From: Paenarthrobacter nitroguajacolicus JCM 14115
GTDB lineage: Bacteria; Actinomycetota; Actinomycetes; Actinomycetales; Micrococcaceae
DNA length: 64,000 nucleotides
Direction of reading: 5' to 3'
Assembly (NCBI GenBank): GCA_001313365.1
Contig: BBFS01000001.1
Span: forward strand, 62,001 to 126,000
In this document: one piece after another, positions 54,064 through 64,000 of the stretch
Numbering within the stretch: the stretch's first letter is position 1
Layout of the letters: every line of letters begins with the position of its first letter
Position numbers and translations under genes: made by a program
The notes under the pieces: model-generated
Seen by the model: only the letters and a program-made list of their open reading frames with translations
The model's database searches: none
What the model was told of the DNA's origin: nothing

Positions 54064-57054
54064 CTAAGCCACTGTTGAGTAGGCAACGACGCCGCGTCGC
54101 ACCAAGTCGATGGACTCGCGGCAAATGCGGGCCAAGCGTGGTCGAGTTGAGGGATCTTGGCCAGCTGGTCGAGGAGGTCCACCACTTGCTTGGCCCAGCG
54201 CACAAAGTCGCCGGCGGCGAGGTCGGTTCCGCTGAGCACGTCCTGAAGATGGCGTCCCTTGGCCCATTTGTACATGGGCCACATCAGGCCGAGTTCCGGT
54301 TCGCCGGTCAATGGCAGCCTGTTGCGTTCCTCGGTATCCTCCAGCTGGGACCATTCGCGGATGACGATGTCTATGGCTGATTCCAGGGCAACGCTGGGCA
54401 TCCTGGGCCGGAGGCCACGGTCTTCCCGTTTGGCTTGGTAAACCAAGGTGCTGGCAAGCGAGGCCAGTTCGGCGGCGTCGAGGTCGTTGATGGCACCGCG
54501 CCGCACAGTCTGGGATATGAGCAGGTCCTTCTCACCGTAGATCCGCCGAAGCCGCTGCCCGTCGAGGCTGATGGTGACGTGTCCGGCGTCGTTGCTTTCC
54601 AGGTAACCATAGACGGACAGGACATCGCAGACGCGGTCGAAAGTCTTGGCGATGGTATTCGTCCTGCCTTGGATCTGCCTGACCAACCCATCGGTCTCCC
54701 TCCGCAACTTCCACCAACGCTCCGACCACCGTGCATGGTCTTCGCGTTCGCTGCAGCCATGGCACGGATGAGCCCGCAGGGCCCGCCGAAGGTCCGCGAT
54801 CTTCTTCTCCTGATCCGGCAGGCGCGCCCCCGAGGCCAAAATCTTCGTGCCTGCTGTTGCGACGGCTGTGGGGTGCGTCCTCACTGATGGCATGCCGCAT
54901 CGACGACGCGAGGTCCCGGCGGGATTTGGGGGGGACCTTGGCATTGAAGGACTTGGGAATCCGGATACGCGTCACCGGCGATACCGGACCGTCGAGGTCG
55001 TGGACACCGATGCGCCGCAGCTGGTTATCAGAGGTAAGAACGGAGGGCCTTGGTTCCCTGGCGTTGCGGTCCACCTCCAGCACAACGGCATGTCCTGCCA
55101 GCCGGCCGCTGTAGATGCTGATGACGTCACCGGGGATCAGGCGCGCGAGGGAATCCGCTACATGGGATTTACGGGCCGCTGATGGTCGCGGGCGGCGAAA
55201 TTCTCGGCGTCGCTGAGTTCGCGCCGGAGCTTTGAGTACTCGGTGAAGTCACCCAGGTGGCACTGCATGGACCTGGCATAGCCCGCCAGCGATTCTTCGC
55301 GCCCCCCCGCACCTGCCGGGCAAGGCCTACTACGGAGCGGTCAGCTTGGAATTGAGCAAACGAGGATTCCAGGATTTCGCGGGCCCGGACGCGTCCGAAC
55401 TGGGCAATCAGATTGATGCTCATGTTGTACGTAGGCCTGAAACTGGAGTTCAGGGGGGTAGGTGCGTCGGGAGGCAAGGCCGGCTACGGCAGCCGGATCA
55501 GTTCCCGGCTGCCACAGCACAACGGCATGGCCTTCGACGTCGATGCCACGACGTCCGGCGCGACCAGTGAGTTGGGTGTACTCCCCCCCGCCGTAATGTT
55601 GACGTGCGCTTCGCCGTTGAACTTTTCCAGTTTTTCAAGCACGACGCAGCGTGCGGGCATATTGACGCCCAGAGCCAGCGTTTCGGTGGCGAAGACTGCC
55701 TTGACAAGGCCGTCGGCAAAGAGCTTTTCCACCACTTCCTTGAACGTGGGAAGCATGCCTGCGTGGTGGGCAGCAAAGCCCTGATGAGACCGTCGCGCCA
55801 ACCCCAGAATCCGAGGACGTCGAGGTCGTCCGCGGGAATTTCGTGGCTCGCCTCGTCCACCCGCTGGGCAATGATCTGCTGTTCGCGTTCGGTGGTCAGC
55901 CAAAGTCCCGATGCTGCGCACTGAGCGACGGCAGCGTCACAGCCGGCCCTGGAGAAGATGAAGGTGATGGCCGGCAGGAGATCCTGACGCCTGAGGCTCT
56001 CAATGACTTGAGGACGGCTGGCTTTCCGCACGGGACTGCGCTGCTCGGATTGTTGCCGCTCATCGCGATAACGGTCCTGACGACGCCGACTCCGGCCACC
56101 GTGGCCGAACCGGCCGTTCATGTTCATCCGGCTCTCGGAGCGGGCCATGGCCAAAAGGTCCGGATTGACCTCGAACTCGGGGGCCGGTGACTGCTTGGCG
56201 GACTGTGTCTGCAGACGAGCGCTTGGCTGAGGCGCGCCGGTGGTCAGATGTGACAGGCTCGGCCACCACCTCATGGGCCTCGGAAAGGTCCGGTGCTTCG
56301 GTTTCCTGCATTCCCGGGGGGGCTTGGGGGGGCGCAATTTCGTCGAACGTTGTGTCGCCGGCAAAGAGATCCACTATTTCACGGCCCACCATGACGTGCT
56401 GCCAAAGCGGTACGGGACGGTGTTCGGAGACAATGACGTCGGTATCGCCCCCTCACGGTATCCAGCCAGGCGCCGAACTCTTCCGCGTTGGAAACCGTGG
56501 CACTCAGCGAGGCAACCTGCACTTCGCTGGGCAAGTGGATGATGACTTCTTCCCACACGGCACCACGGAAGCGGTCGGCCAGGTAATGAACCTCGTCCAT
56601 CACCACAAACCCAAGATCGCCAAGGGTTTCGGAGTCGGCGTAAAGCATGTTCCTAAGAACTTCGGTGGTCATGACCACTACGGGAGCTTCGCCGTTAATA
56701 GTGGTGTCACCCGTCAGCAAGCCGACGTTGGCCGACCCGTATTTTGCCGCCAGTTCAGAGTATTTCTGGTTGCTCAAGGCCTTGATGGGAGTGGTGTAAA
56801 AAGCCTTGAGTCCGCGTTCCAAAGCCAGGTAGATGGCGAACTCGCCAACGATCGTCTTACCGGCACCGGTGGGGGGGCCGCCACGAGAACGCCGCGACCC
56901 TCCTGGAGGGACCTGCACGCCTCACGTTGGAAGTCGTCCAGTTCAAAGTCCAGGGAACGTGCGAAGCGCCCAGATAAGTTTTCGACTCAGCCGCACGCTG
57001 GGCTGCCGCCTGGTAACGGTCTGATGGAGATGAAGACCCGGAAATGGAGGACAT
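54064..57054 (-). CDS. DEAD/DEAH-box RNA helicase (HelY/Mtr4-Ski2-like)
   Basis: Large SF2 helicase of the Ski2/Mtr4 type. Walker A APTGAGKT (frame restored at the G7 run 56871), DEVH box FVVMDEVHYLADRF, motif III SLSATVSN, and motif VI QLTGRAGRRGIDVEG. The C-terminal half contains the DSHCT domain (residues 750 on). The low-complexity insertion around 56100-56290 is rich in Arg and Pro. Joins at 56871, 56450, 56318-56331, 56120, 55785, 55586, 55460, 55305, 55175, 54930 and 54140. About 960 residues. It lies between tatC and an amidohydrolase. Confidence 0.88.
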
Positions 57055-57078
57055 GCATCAAGCCTAGTGGCCCAAGGT

Positions 57079-57919
57079 CTAGAGATTCTCCAGATCCGTG
57101 GCCGGGGTTGCGATGTCTGCAGTGGCTTCAGTCTCAGCCGCCCGCTTGATGGCACGGCGCTCACGGCGGCGGTCATTCAGGACGCAGACACCGATCGCCG
57201 CGAAGAACAGGAGCAGCATGGGCGCTGCGAGGTAGAACATGCTCATGGCGTCAGCGCCGGGAGCGGCCATCGCAGCGAACAGGCACACCAGGAAAATGGT
57301 GATTCGCCAACTCTTGATGAGCTGCTTGCCCTTTATGAGTCCGGCCAGGTTCAATCCCACCAGCACCACGGGGGGGACGAGGAAGGCGATTCCGAAGGCC
57401 AAGAGGAGCCGAAGGACGAAGGCAGATAGATTTCTGCGCTGATGAAGTTTGAGCCGCCCACCGGAGTGAAATCGGTCAGGACGCGAACAGCGTTGGGCAA
57501 CACCAGCCAGGCAAGCAGGACACCGCCGATGAAGAGCGGTACGGCTGCTGCCACGAAGGACAATGCCAAGCGCCGTTCCTTCTTGTGGAGGCCCGGAACG
57601 ATGAAGGCCCACAGCTGGTAGATCCAGACCGGGCTTGACAGGATCACGCCAAGAAAGACCGACACTTGAACCATGAGGTCGAACGAACTGGCGACGCCAT
57701 CAAAGTTCAGCGTGGCAGCGCGTCCCTCTTTTTCGTTGAGGTCCTTGATCGGCTTGATCAGCGCCTCCAGGAGAGGCTGGTAGACGATGAAGCCCACCAC
57801 TGTTCCCAGGATGACGCCGATTGCAGCCTTGAAGAGCCGGTTTCGCAGCTCCTTGAGGTGATCCAGGAGCGCCATCCGGCTTCGGGGGGGTTGGCCTTGC
57901 GCCCCTTCGTCTCTACCAC
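57079..57919 (-). CDS. tatC: Sec-independent translocase subunit TatC
   Basis: Polytopic receptor of the twin-arginine transport system with six transmembrane helices: MALLDHLKELRNRLFKAAIG at the N-terminus, the conserved FVPGLHKKERR loop region and FGIAFLVPVVLVGLNLAG. GTG 57919 has AGAGAAG close upstream. The N-terminal frame needs a join near 57880, and a run at 57372 is in frame or shifted; a further shift lies near 57432. It begins six bases after tatA ends, so they are co-transcribed. About 275 residues. Confidence 0.92.
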
Positions 57920-57925
57920 TTCTCT

Positions 57926-58194
57926 TTAGACGCGGTTGGAGGGCGGTACGTCAGTCTCGCCGTTGTTCTTGGCCTTGACGTCCGGGTGGCCACTACTTTG
58001 CCTTCCACGGCGTCGGAAGCGTCCTGGGAGTCCTTGGCTTCGGAAGAACCATCCTTCTTCATTTCGCGGACCTCAGACTTGAAAATGCGCATCGACTGCC
58101 CAATGCTGCGCGCCATGGACGGCAGCTTCGGCGCTGCAAAGAGCACCAGAGCCAGGACGATGATGATGATGAGATGCCAGCCTTCGAGCCTCAT
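57926..58194 (-). CDS. tatA: Sec-independent translocase subunit TatA
   Basis: Pore-forming Tat subunit, about 89 residues: short N-terminal transmembrane helix (GWHLIIIIVLALVLFAAP), the hinge KLPSMARSIGQSMRIFKSEV as amphipathic helix, and a charged tail. A lost C near 57990 shifts the tail frame, which restored reads TPDVKAKNNGETDVPPSNRV. AGGAAAGGA precedes the ATG. tatC follows directly. Confidence 0.93.
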
Positions 58195-58230
58195 GTGGGG
58201 AGGTCCTTTCCTTTTGGATACATCCTACGT

Positions 58231-58586
58231 CTATCTGAATTCAATGTCGTGCAGGGATTGGGGGTTGACCCCCGCTCGGCTTTGCGCTTGACGCGTCGTT
58301 GACGACGAACTTCCTGACGGAAGGCTTTGGCCGTCAGGTAATCATGACGCATCTGTTCCGGTGAGGCAAAAATTGCGGACCCCCCCGGCGCGGGCCGTGG
58401 TTCGGCGCTTTCAACGTCGGAGGTTTCCTGGGAAGGAGCAAGGTTGCTGAAACGTTTACCCGCGGCACCTAAATCATGAACAGTTGACATGAATTTCTTG
58501 TACAGGCGATAGCCCAAAGTCAGGTGAAAGAGCAACGACAGGGCTATAAGCGCGATCCACAACAGGATCCAGAACCACCAAGGCAT
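58231..58586 (-). CDS. Small membrane protein of unknown function
   Basis: About 118 residues: one N-terminal transmembrane helix (WWFWILLWIALIALSLLFHL) then a charged cytoplasmic tail (RQEVRRQRRVKRKAER). G or C run changes at 58263-58275 alter the end; restored, it reads VNPQSLHDIEFR and stops at 58231. It sits between pafBC and tatA on the same strand, nine bases after pafBC. It is conserved in position in related actinobacteria to my knowledge, with no assigned role. Confidence 0.7.
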
Positions 58587-58595
58587 CTGAGTAGT

Positions 58596-60628
58596 CTAGC
58601 CAGCCTTTGTGGTGGAAGGTGAGTACTGCGCGAGGGCCGCGTCGACCCACGCGCGGCTTTCCTGCTGAAGGTGCCCGGGTTCGAGGATCCGAACGCTGCC
58701 TCCATGCTGCGAAACGAACATCGGAAGCCACTCGGCGTTGCCGAACCGAACTTCGGCGACCAGACCGCCGTCGGGCAGTTGAGCGGTGCGTTCGGCGTAG
58801 TAGTCGTCAGCCAATCCGGCTCCCTGACGGGTCAGCTGGAGGACAACTTGAACGTCATCGTCGCTGGGCGTGAACAGCCGGGCCGGAAAATCCTGCCCGG
58901 CCGTTGCCGGCATGGACACGGCGCGGCCGTTGGCCTCCAACGCTTCTACCCGGTCCAGACGGAAGTTCCTGATTCCGGCCTTGCTGTGGCAGTACGCCTC
59001 GAAGTACCACGTATTGTCGAGCGAGTAGAGCCGCAGCGGGTCCACGTCACGCTCGGTCACTTCGTCGCGTTGCAGTGAGAAGTACTTGAGTCGCAGTTGC
59101 TCCCCCCCTCACGGATTGCGCGGGTTATTGCGGCGAAAGCTTGTGACTGTTCCGGCGCCACCGACTGTCCGGAGACTGAGCCGGCTAAACGTGCGGCCTG
59201 CCCGGCAGCGCCTGTCAGCTTGATGGTCACGGATTCCAGGGCGCTCCCCCCCGACTCATCCTCAAGCATTCCTGCCAGTGCCGGCAGATCGCCCAGCATG
59301 GCCAGGCCGGTCAGCAACGCAGCCGCTTCGTCTTCACTGAAACGCACTGGACGGTTCAAATCGAGGTGCTCGGAGATGTAGACGTGATCGTTTTCCCATT
59401 GGATGTCGAGGAGGTCGTCAGGGTATCCCTCGGGCAGCCCCCCCGAACAGATCAGGATCTTCAGGTCATCGATCAGTGCCTTGCGGCTGATGCCAAAGTG
59501 ATCGGCCACCTGCTGGATATGCAGGCCTTGGTGGTGAACCAGGAAAGGAACCAGTTGCAGCATCCTGGCGAGTTGGTCTTCAGAGGTGCGTTTGCGCGCC
59601 CGCGGAGCACGGCCCGCTTCGGGAAATTCAATGAGTATTGGCGGAGAGTCATCAAAGTCAGCGGCAGCCTTGAGGCGGCGTACGACGGCGGTGCGCAGCT
59701 CTGTGGGTCCAGCCACCTTGATATGGGGGGGGCCGTAGGAGGCCAGCTCTTCGGCCAGCTGCTCAGGATCCCGGAAATCCACGGTGATGCGGTCACGACT
59801 GCTGGCATCCGGGGGGGCTGCCTCGACGGACACGGCCCTTTTGCGCAAGGCAAGCAGCCTGTCCTTATCGACGTCCAGAATGGCTTGCTGGACGGGCAGC
59901 TCATTGAGTGCGTCCAACTCCGCCCGGGCGCTGAAGCCTCCGGTGGTTGGAAACTGCTCGCGGTTACAACGCTCACTGCGGTAGTCATCCGTGAGAGCCT
60001 GAAGAGCCTTTTGGCGCCTCTCCCCCGATCCCAGCCAGCGAGGTACCACTGACCAAAGCGGCTGCCTAACCCCCCATGGCTCGACTTCGCGGACTTCTTC
60101 CCGGCCGGTACTGACCGCGAGGTAGCCGAAGCGGACAGGATGCTTGCCGTGCATGGCCGCAACGACGTCGTCGAAGGCTTGTCCGGCAGGTTTGATCCTG
60201 GGTTGGACGCCCGCAGGCAGGTCAACATCCGTGAAGCCTCCTGCGGCCTGCAGCTTGCGAACGGCGTTGGCAGCCGCTGTTCCCAGGGCAGCGCGTTCCC
60301 ACAGCTGAGCCGCCAGCAGAAGCACAGTGCTCTCCGCAGTCGTCAGGCTCACATCAGGAAGCCGGTTGGAGTCCTTGCCGATCCGGTAGCGTGTCGAGGC
60401 GGGGGGGTCGTCCGCACCGAAGTTGCGCGGGTCCATCAGGGTCTCGATCTCGAAGCCAAACTGCTTCAGATCCACTTTGTCGCGCTCGAACATCCGTCCA
60501 AAAGCGACATCATTGTCCGCTGAATCGTGGTAGACCTTTTCGCGCAGCACGGCACGTGGAAGGCCCACTTTGGTATTGAGCAAAGCCAGGAGAAGGTTCA
60601 GGAGACGTTCAGTGCGGGATGCGGACAC
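58596..60628 (-). CDS. pafBC: PafBC, fused WYL-domain transcriptional activator of the DNA-damage response
   Basis: Two PafB/PafC-type units in one frame. Unit 1: winged helix (SASRTERLLNLLLALLNTK, YHDSADNDVAFGRMFERDK) and WYL region (VRFGYLAVSTGREEVREVEP). Unit 2: winged helix (LARMLQLVPFLVHHQGLH, HFGISRKALIDDL) and WYL region (LKYFSLQRDEVTERDVDPLR). PafBC controls the LexA-independent DNA-damage response; a natural fusion was described for Arthrobacter aurescens. GTG 60628. Joins: 60070 region, 59990-60030 and 59110. In-frame extras: 60400, 59809, 59726, 59440, 59245. About 670 residues. Confidence 0.92.
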
Positions 60629-60662
60629 GGTTGCTACGTTACTAAAAACCAGCGGGAAAGCA

Positions 60663-60709
60663 GCAAGGCGCGTCACCGACCGGCAAAACCGGAGGGTAAC
60701 GCGCCTTGC
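60663..60709 (-). terminator. Hairpin between the FKBP gene and pafBC
   Basis: GCAAGGCGCGT pairs with ACGCGCCTTGC around a 20-plus-base loop that itself contains a short CCGG stem. It lies right after the FKBP stop and before pafBC on the minus strand, and may reduce read-through into pafBC. Confidence 0.65.
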
Positions 60710-60722
60710 GAACGCCAGAGTC

Positions 60723-61120
60723 CTAGCGGACAGCCACGAGGTCGACCACGAAGATCAAGGCCTCGTTGGGCTTGATTGCTCCACCAGCGCCACGTGAGCC
60801 GTAGGCGAGCTCCGACGGGATCTCCAGGCGACGACGGCCGCCCACCTTCATGCCCAGAAGGCCCTGGTCCCATCCCTGGATGACCTGGCCGACGCCCACA
60901 CGGAAGTCCAGCGGAGCGCCACGGCCCCAGGAAGCGTCGAATTCTTCGCCGGTGGACCAGGCGACGCCGACGTAGTGGGTGGACACAGTGTCGCCGGCCT
61001 TGGCCTCGGGGGCCGGTGCCCTCAATGAGGTCCGTGATAACGAGGTCCGTGGGGGACGTCGCCTTCAGGGAAGTCGATTTCGGGCTTGGTGCGGTCGAAG
61101 TCACGCTGACCAAATGACAT
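60723..61120 (-). CDS. FKBP-type peptidyl-prolyl isomerase (cytoplasmic)
   Basis: Single FKBP domain of about 131 residues: GDTVSTHYVGVAWSTGEEFD, the binding-site region PLDFRVGVGQVIQGWDQGL, and AYGSRGAGGAIKPNEALIF. No signal peptide. ATG 61120 gives MSFGQRDFDRTKPEID. An extra G in the run near 61050 and a shift near 61015 break the N-terminal frame. It catalyses cis-trans isomerisation of X-Pro bonds. Confidence 0.9.
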
Positions 61121-61187
61121 GGTTGCTCCTAAGTTAAAGGGACGGAGAAGTTTTCAGGAACCAGCTTAGCCAGAACCTGGTTGGGAT

Positions 61188-62131
61188 CTACTTTTTGCCG
61201 GTGATCTCTACGACGAAGACCAGCGGGCCGGCAGGTTTGCCCTGGGCAGCGGCGTTCGGACCATACGCGAGATCCGTCGGAATCGTCAGAAGAACCTTGG
61301 AACCCACCTTTTGGCCTGTGAGGCCAAGCGTCCAGCCCTTGATGACCTGGTTCAGGCCAAAGGTAGCGGCCTCCCCCGCGGTCATAGCTGGAATCGAACT
61401 TGGTGCTGTCTTCCCAGCGCCAGCCACTGTAGTTGGCATCGATCGTGTCAGAGCTTGTCAACTCCTCGCCGGTGCCTCGGACAGGACCTTGACTGAAAGA
61501 CCGGCAGGCACATCAGTCTTGGGGGGGATGTCCACGGAGGGTACGCCCTTGTCGTCAAAGGTCACCTTGGGAAGCTTGCCGTCTTTGTCCAGCTGCTCAG
61601 TCTCTTCCTTGCTCAACAGGCCGGGGGGGCGTCCTTGGCGGAGGCGATCTTGAATACCACCAGTTGTGTGGACGCAGGTGCCGTTGCAGAGGTGTTGCCC
61701 GGAGCGGCGATAGCTACATGGCTGCCAACTTTGGCGCCGATGATGGCGTCGAAGATCAGCTCATTGCCGGTTTTCATCTGCTCGGAGAGCTCGATCGGCT
61801 GGGGTCCTTTGGTGTAACCGTCCTCCAGCGTCTTGCCATCAGTGCCATCCACTGCGACGAACACCAGTTCGGCGATTTGACCCATCTTGACGGGCTCTCC
61901 GTCACCTTCGCTGACGACCTTGACGGTGGGTCCCGTCACAGCCAGCGGCTTGGAGAAATCAAGGGCGGGCGCTTTGTCATTGCCGTTGTCCGTCACCTTC
62001 AGGGAGTCAAGCTTGGAGACGTCCCCCCCAACAGACTTGCTGGTGGGCTCAGCGGCCGGAGTGCTTTCCCCCCCACCGCAGGCGGTAATGAGCAGGAGGG
62101 CGGGAAGAAGTATTGCTAGGAGTCGGCGCAC
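61188..62131 (-). CDS. FKBP-type peptidyl-prolyl isomerase lipoprotein
   Basis: Exported lipoprotein isomerase: signal peptide RRLLAILLPALLLITAC with the lipobox Cys, a linker, an N-terminal FKBP-like domain that seems degenerate (IAELVFVAVDGTDGKTLEDG), and a C-terminal canonical FKBP domain (LNQVIKGWTLGLTGQKVGSK, DLAYGPNAAAQGKPAG). GTG 62131 is the chosen start. Joins near 61625, 61527 and 61480, and 61378. About 310 residues. It sits upstream of the cytoplasmic FKBP gene. Confidence 0.87.
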
Positions 62132-62261
62132 AAAAAGACACTTTCGTCGGGGGCAAAGGGACACTCGGAAAGGCGCGTAGCGCATCCAAGCAAGGTGTAT
62201 CTCGGGAAGAGACCACTATCCAGAATAGCCCGTGAAGCTGGGAGCCAGCTTAAAGAGCGCG

Positions 62262-63631
62262 TCAGCCCATTGAGTCCAGGAGTGCATCCACTCGTTCGTC
62301 CACGCTCCGGAAAGGATCCTTGCACAGGATCGTTTGGTGGGCGCGATCGTTGAGTTTCAGGTGTACCCAGTCCACTGTGTAATCGCGGCCAAGCTCCTGC
62401 GCCCTCCGCACAAAGTCTCCGCGGAGCTTTGCGCGAGTCGTCTGGGGTGGTGCGTCCACGGCATCCTTGACGTCGGTTTCCGTAACCAGCCTGCGTGCTG
62501 CGCCGCGCGCTGCAGGAGGAAAAAGATGCCGCGTTGCCGCGAAATGTCATGGTACGTGAGGTCCAATTGGGCAATACGGGGTGAATCCAGGCTGAGGTCG
62601 TGGCGGCGCATGTAGCCGTCCATGAGCTTTTTCTTGATAGCCCAATCCACTTCGGTGTCGATGGTGCTGGTGTCACCGCTCTCGATGGCATTCAAGGTCC
62701 GCTCCCACAAGTCCAGGATGAGCGGTACGTGGGCGTTGTGCGCGCCGTTGGTGGCCACGAAGTCTGTCACCTTGTTGAGGTACTCCCGCTGAATATCAAG
62801 GCAGTGAGTTGCCGTCCATTGGCCAACCGAACCAGTGCGCGACCCGTAAGGTCGTGGGAAATTTCGCGGATGCTGCGGATCGGGTTCTCCATGCGCATGT
62901 CCCGCATGATGACGCCCGCCTCAATCATGCGGAGGATGAGGTCCACAGTGCCTACCTTGAGCAGCGCGGACGTCTCAGACATGTTGGAGTCGCCCACGAT
63001 CACGTGGAGGCGGCGGTAGAACTCCGCGTCCGCATGCGGCTCATCGCGTGTGTTGATAATGGGCCTGGACCGGGTGGTGGCCGAAGACACGCCTTCCCAG
63101 ATATGGTCAGCGCGCTGGGAGAAAGCGAACGTGGCGCCATGCGGGGTCTTCAATACCTTGCCGGCCCCCCCGGCGATCAACTGCCGGGTAACCAGGAAGG
63201 GAATCAGGATCTCGGCCAGGCGGGAGAATTCCCCCCCGCGCCTCGGTATGAGGTAGTTCTCGTGGCTGCCGTAGGAGTTCCCGGCCGAATCAGTGTTGTT
63301 CTTGAAGAGATAGACCGTGCCATTGAAACCCTCTGCCGCGAGCCTGGCCTGGGCCTCATCCACCAGGTCGTCCAGGATAAGTTCGCCCGCCCGGTCATGG
63401 GCGATGAGCTGGGCAAGGTCGTCGCACTCGGCCGTGGCGTACTCAGGGTGCGAGCCCACATCAAGGTAAAGACGGGAACCGTTGGTGAGGAATACGTTGG
63501 AGGACCTCCCCCCAACTGACCACCTTGCGGAACAGGTACCGTGCAACTTCCTCGGGAGCCAGCGGGCGTGAATCCGGGCTGGAATAAGAGATTCCAAATT
63601 CCGTTTCGATGCCAAAAATCCGTTTATCCAT
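62262..63631 (-). CDS. pafA: Pup-protein ligase PafA
   Basis: Ligase that attaches the ubiquitin-like Pup to target lysines for proteasomal degradation. The N-terminal [16 protein letters not shown] is characteristic, with the catalytic Asp-bearing region and [36 protein letters not shown], and [15 protein letters not shown]. Joins: 63505-63512 and 63560, 63230 (in-frame), 63165, 62805 and near 62500. The gene ends LLDSMG at 62262. It follows prcA by one base. About 455 residues. Confidence 0.94.
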
Positions 63632-63632
63632 C

Positions 63633-64000
63633 TCAGCTCTCCTCTGTGAGCAACCGGGTCATGTCATCCGGCAACAACCGCCGGAACGCCCTGCGGGATC
63701 CGCGGTTGCTTTCCGAAGCACGGTAGAGCACGGCGGCTTCGACGGCAGTGGCGGGCAGTTCTTCAACTTCCTTGTTCGTGGCCAAGGCGCGCAGGGCCAA
63801 TTGCATGGCCCCCCCCGCCAAACTAAGCTCCGGCTCCCAAGCCCCCCCGTTGACGACGTCGGAAATTTGGTCGGCAAGCCCGCCCATGACAACGAAGCCG
63901 TTCTCATCGGCGATTGATCCATCGAAGGTGAGCCGGTACAGGTGGTCCTGTTCCTGGGTAACGCCAACCTCGGCTACCGCCAACTCCACTTCGAACGGCT
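63633..64000 (-). CDS. prcA: Proteasome subunit alpha, C-terminal part (partial)
   Basis: C-terminal region of the 20S proteasome alpha subunit; the start lies beyond the window. Recognisable parts: [34 protein letters not shown], and [20 protein letters not shown]. Two C runs at 63810 and 63842 add one residue each in frame (AGGAM, NGGAW). Stop 63633-63635, directly before pafA, consistent with the usual prcB-prcA-pafA order. Encodes the gate-forming rings of the proteasome. Confidence 0.92.
   Translation of the reverse strand, partial: PFEVELAVAEVGVTQEQDHLYRLTFDGSIADENGFVVMGGLADQISDVVNGGAWEPELSLAGGAMQLALRALATNKEVEELPATAVEAAVLYRASESNRGSRRAFRRLLPDDMTRLLTEES

Noticed and set aside
57074..57086. 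GGTCTAGAGA as a second dre-like site
   Set aside because: Only half of the palindrome is present and it overlaps the tatC stop codon.

Overview
The window is chromosomal DNA from a high-GC actinobacterium, most likely Arthrobacter/Paenarthrobacter (Micrococcaceae). The evidence is the gene content and order: a Pup-proteasome block (prcA, pafA, and pafB and pafC fused in one frame), RbpA, HelY, actinobacterial bcc-aa3 respiratory genes with CtaF, a DasR-type GntR regulator beside ptsH with a dre-like operator, and many GTG starts. This placement is inferred from sequence features; no database was searched.

Layout. 1-6146 (+ apart from one gene): dnaJ tail, rsmE, a GerMN lipoprotein on the minus strand, then the overlapping chain phoH-ybeY-corC-era. 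6256-13551: an LCP cell-wall ligase, an M13 peptidase (minus), leuA behind a leucine-codon leader peptide, recO and uppS. 13567-18521: an FAD dehydrogenase with two tandem alpha/beta hydrolases (minus), divergent from pyrD. 18605-20783: a DUF3043 protein and an M20 dipeptidase. 20949-30373: erpA and ctaC-ctaD-ctaF (+), ptsH/gntR around a dre-like site, then ctaE-qcrC-qcrA-qcrB (minus). 30522-34974: trpD, a stand-alone Lrp/AsnC sensor domain, DUF3054, three VOC proteins and a secreted surface-type protein. 35508-39173: an accessory module of a tyrosine recombinase, an XRE-type regulator, a zinc-ribbon recombinase-like protein and an unknown protein. 39331-44904: a UvrA-like ABC protein divergent from an operon of type III polyketide synthase, methyltransferase and FAD monooxygenase. 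44925-57919: a SnoaL-like protein, peptide deformylase, S9 peptidase, RlmA-like methyltransferase, NfeD, an SPFH protein, rbpA, a Ppm1-type glycosyltransferase, an amidohydrolase, helY and tatC. 57926-64000 (minus): tatA, a small membrane protein, pafBC, two FKBP isomerases, pafA and the prcA C-terminus.

The sequence carries a pervasive technical defect. G and C runs that should be about 4 long by family consensus are often 6-8 long (most often 7), roughly two per kilobase, and some GGG/CCC runs have lost a base. Expansions of +3 add an extra Gly or Pro in frame; others shift the frame. Most essential genes here therefore look broken while being recoverable by joining frames. Coordinates below span the reconstructed genes, and frameshifts are treated as sequencing or assembly errors unless stated otherwise.

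How the parts work together. The respiratory genes encode subunits of the cytochrome bcc (QcrCAB) and aa3 oxidase (CtaCDEF) supercomplex, with ErpA able to supply Fe-S clusters. The prcA/pafA/pafBC block links pupylation-dependent proteolysis to DNA-damage transcription. The most interesting accessory parts are the recombinase-XRE-zinc-ribbon module and the phenolic-lipid-like polyketide operon with its divergent UvrA-like ATPase. The leuA leader and the dre-like operator are the clearest regulatory elements.
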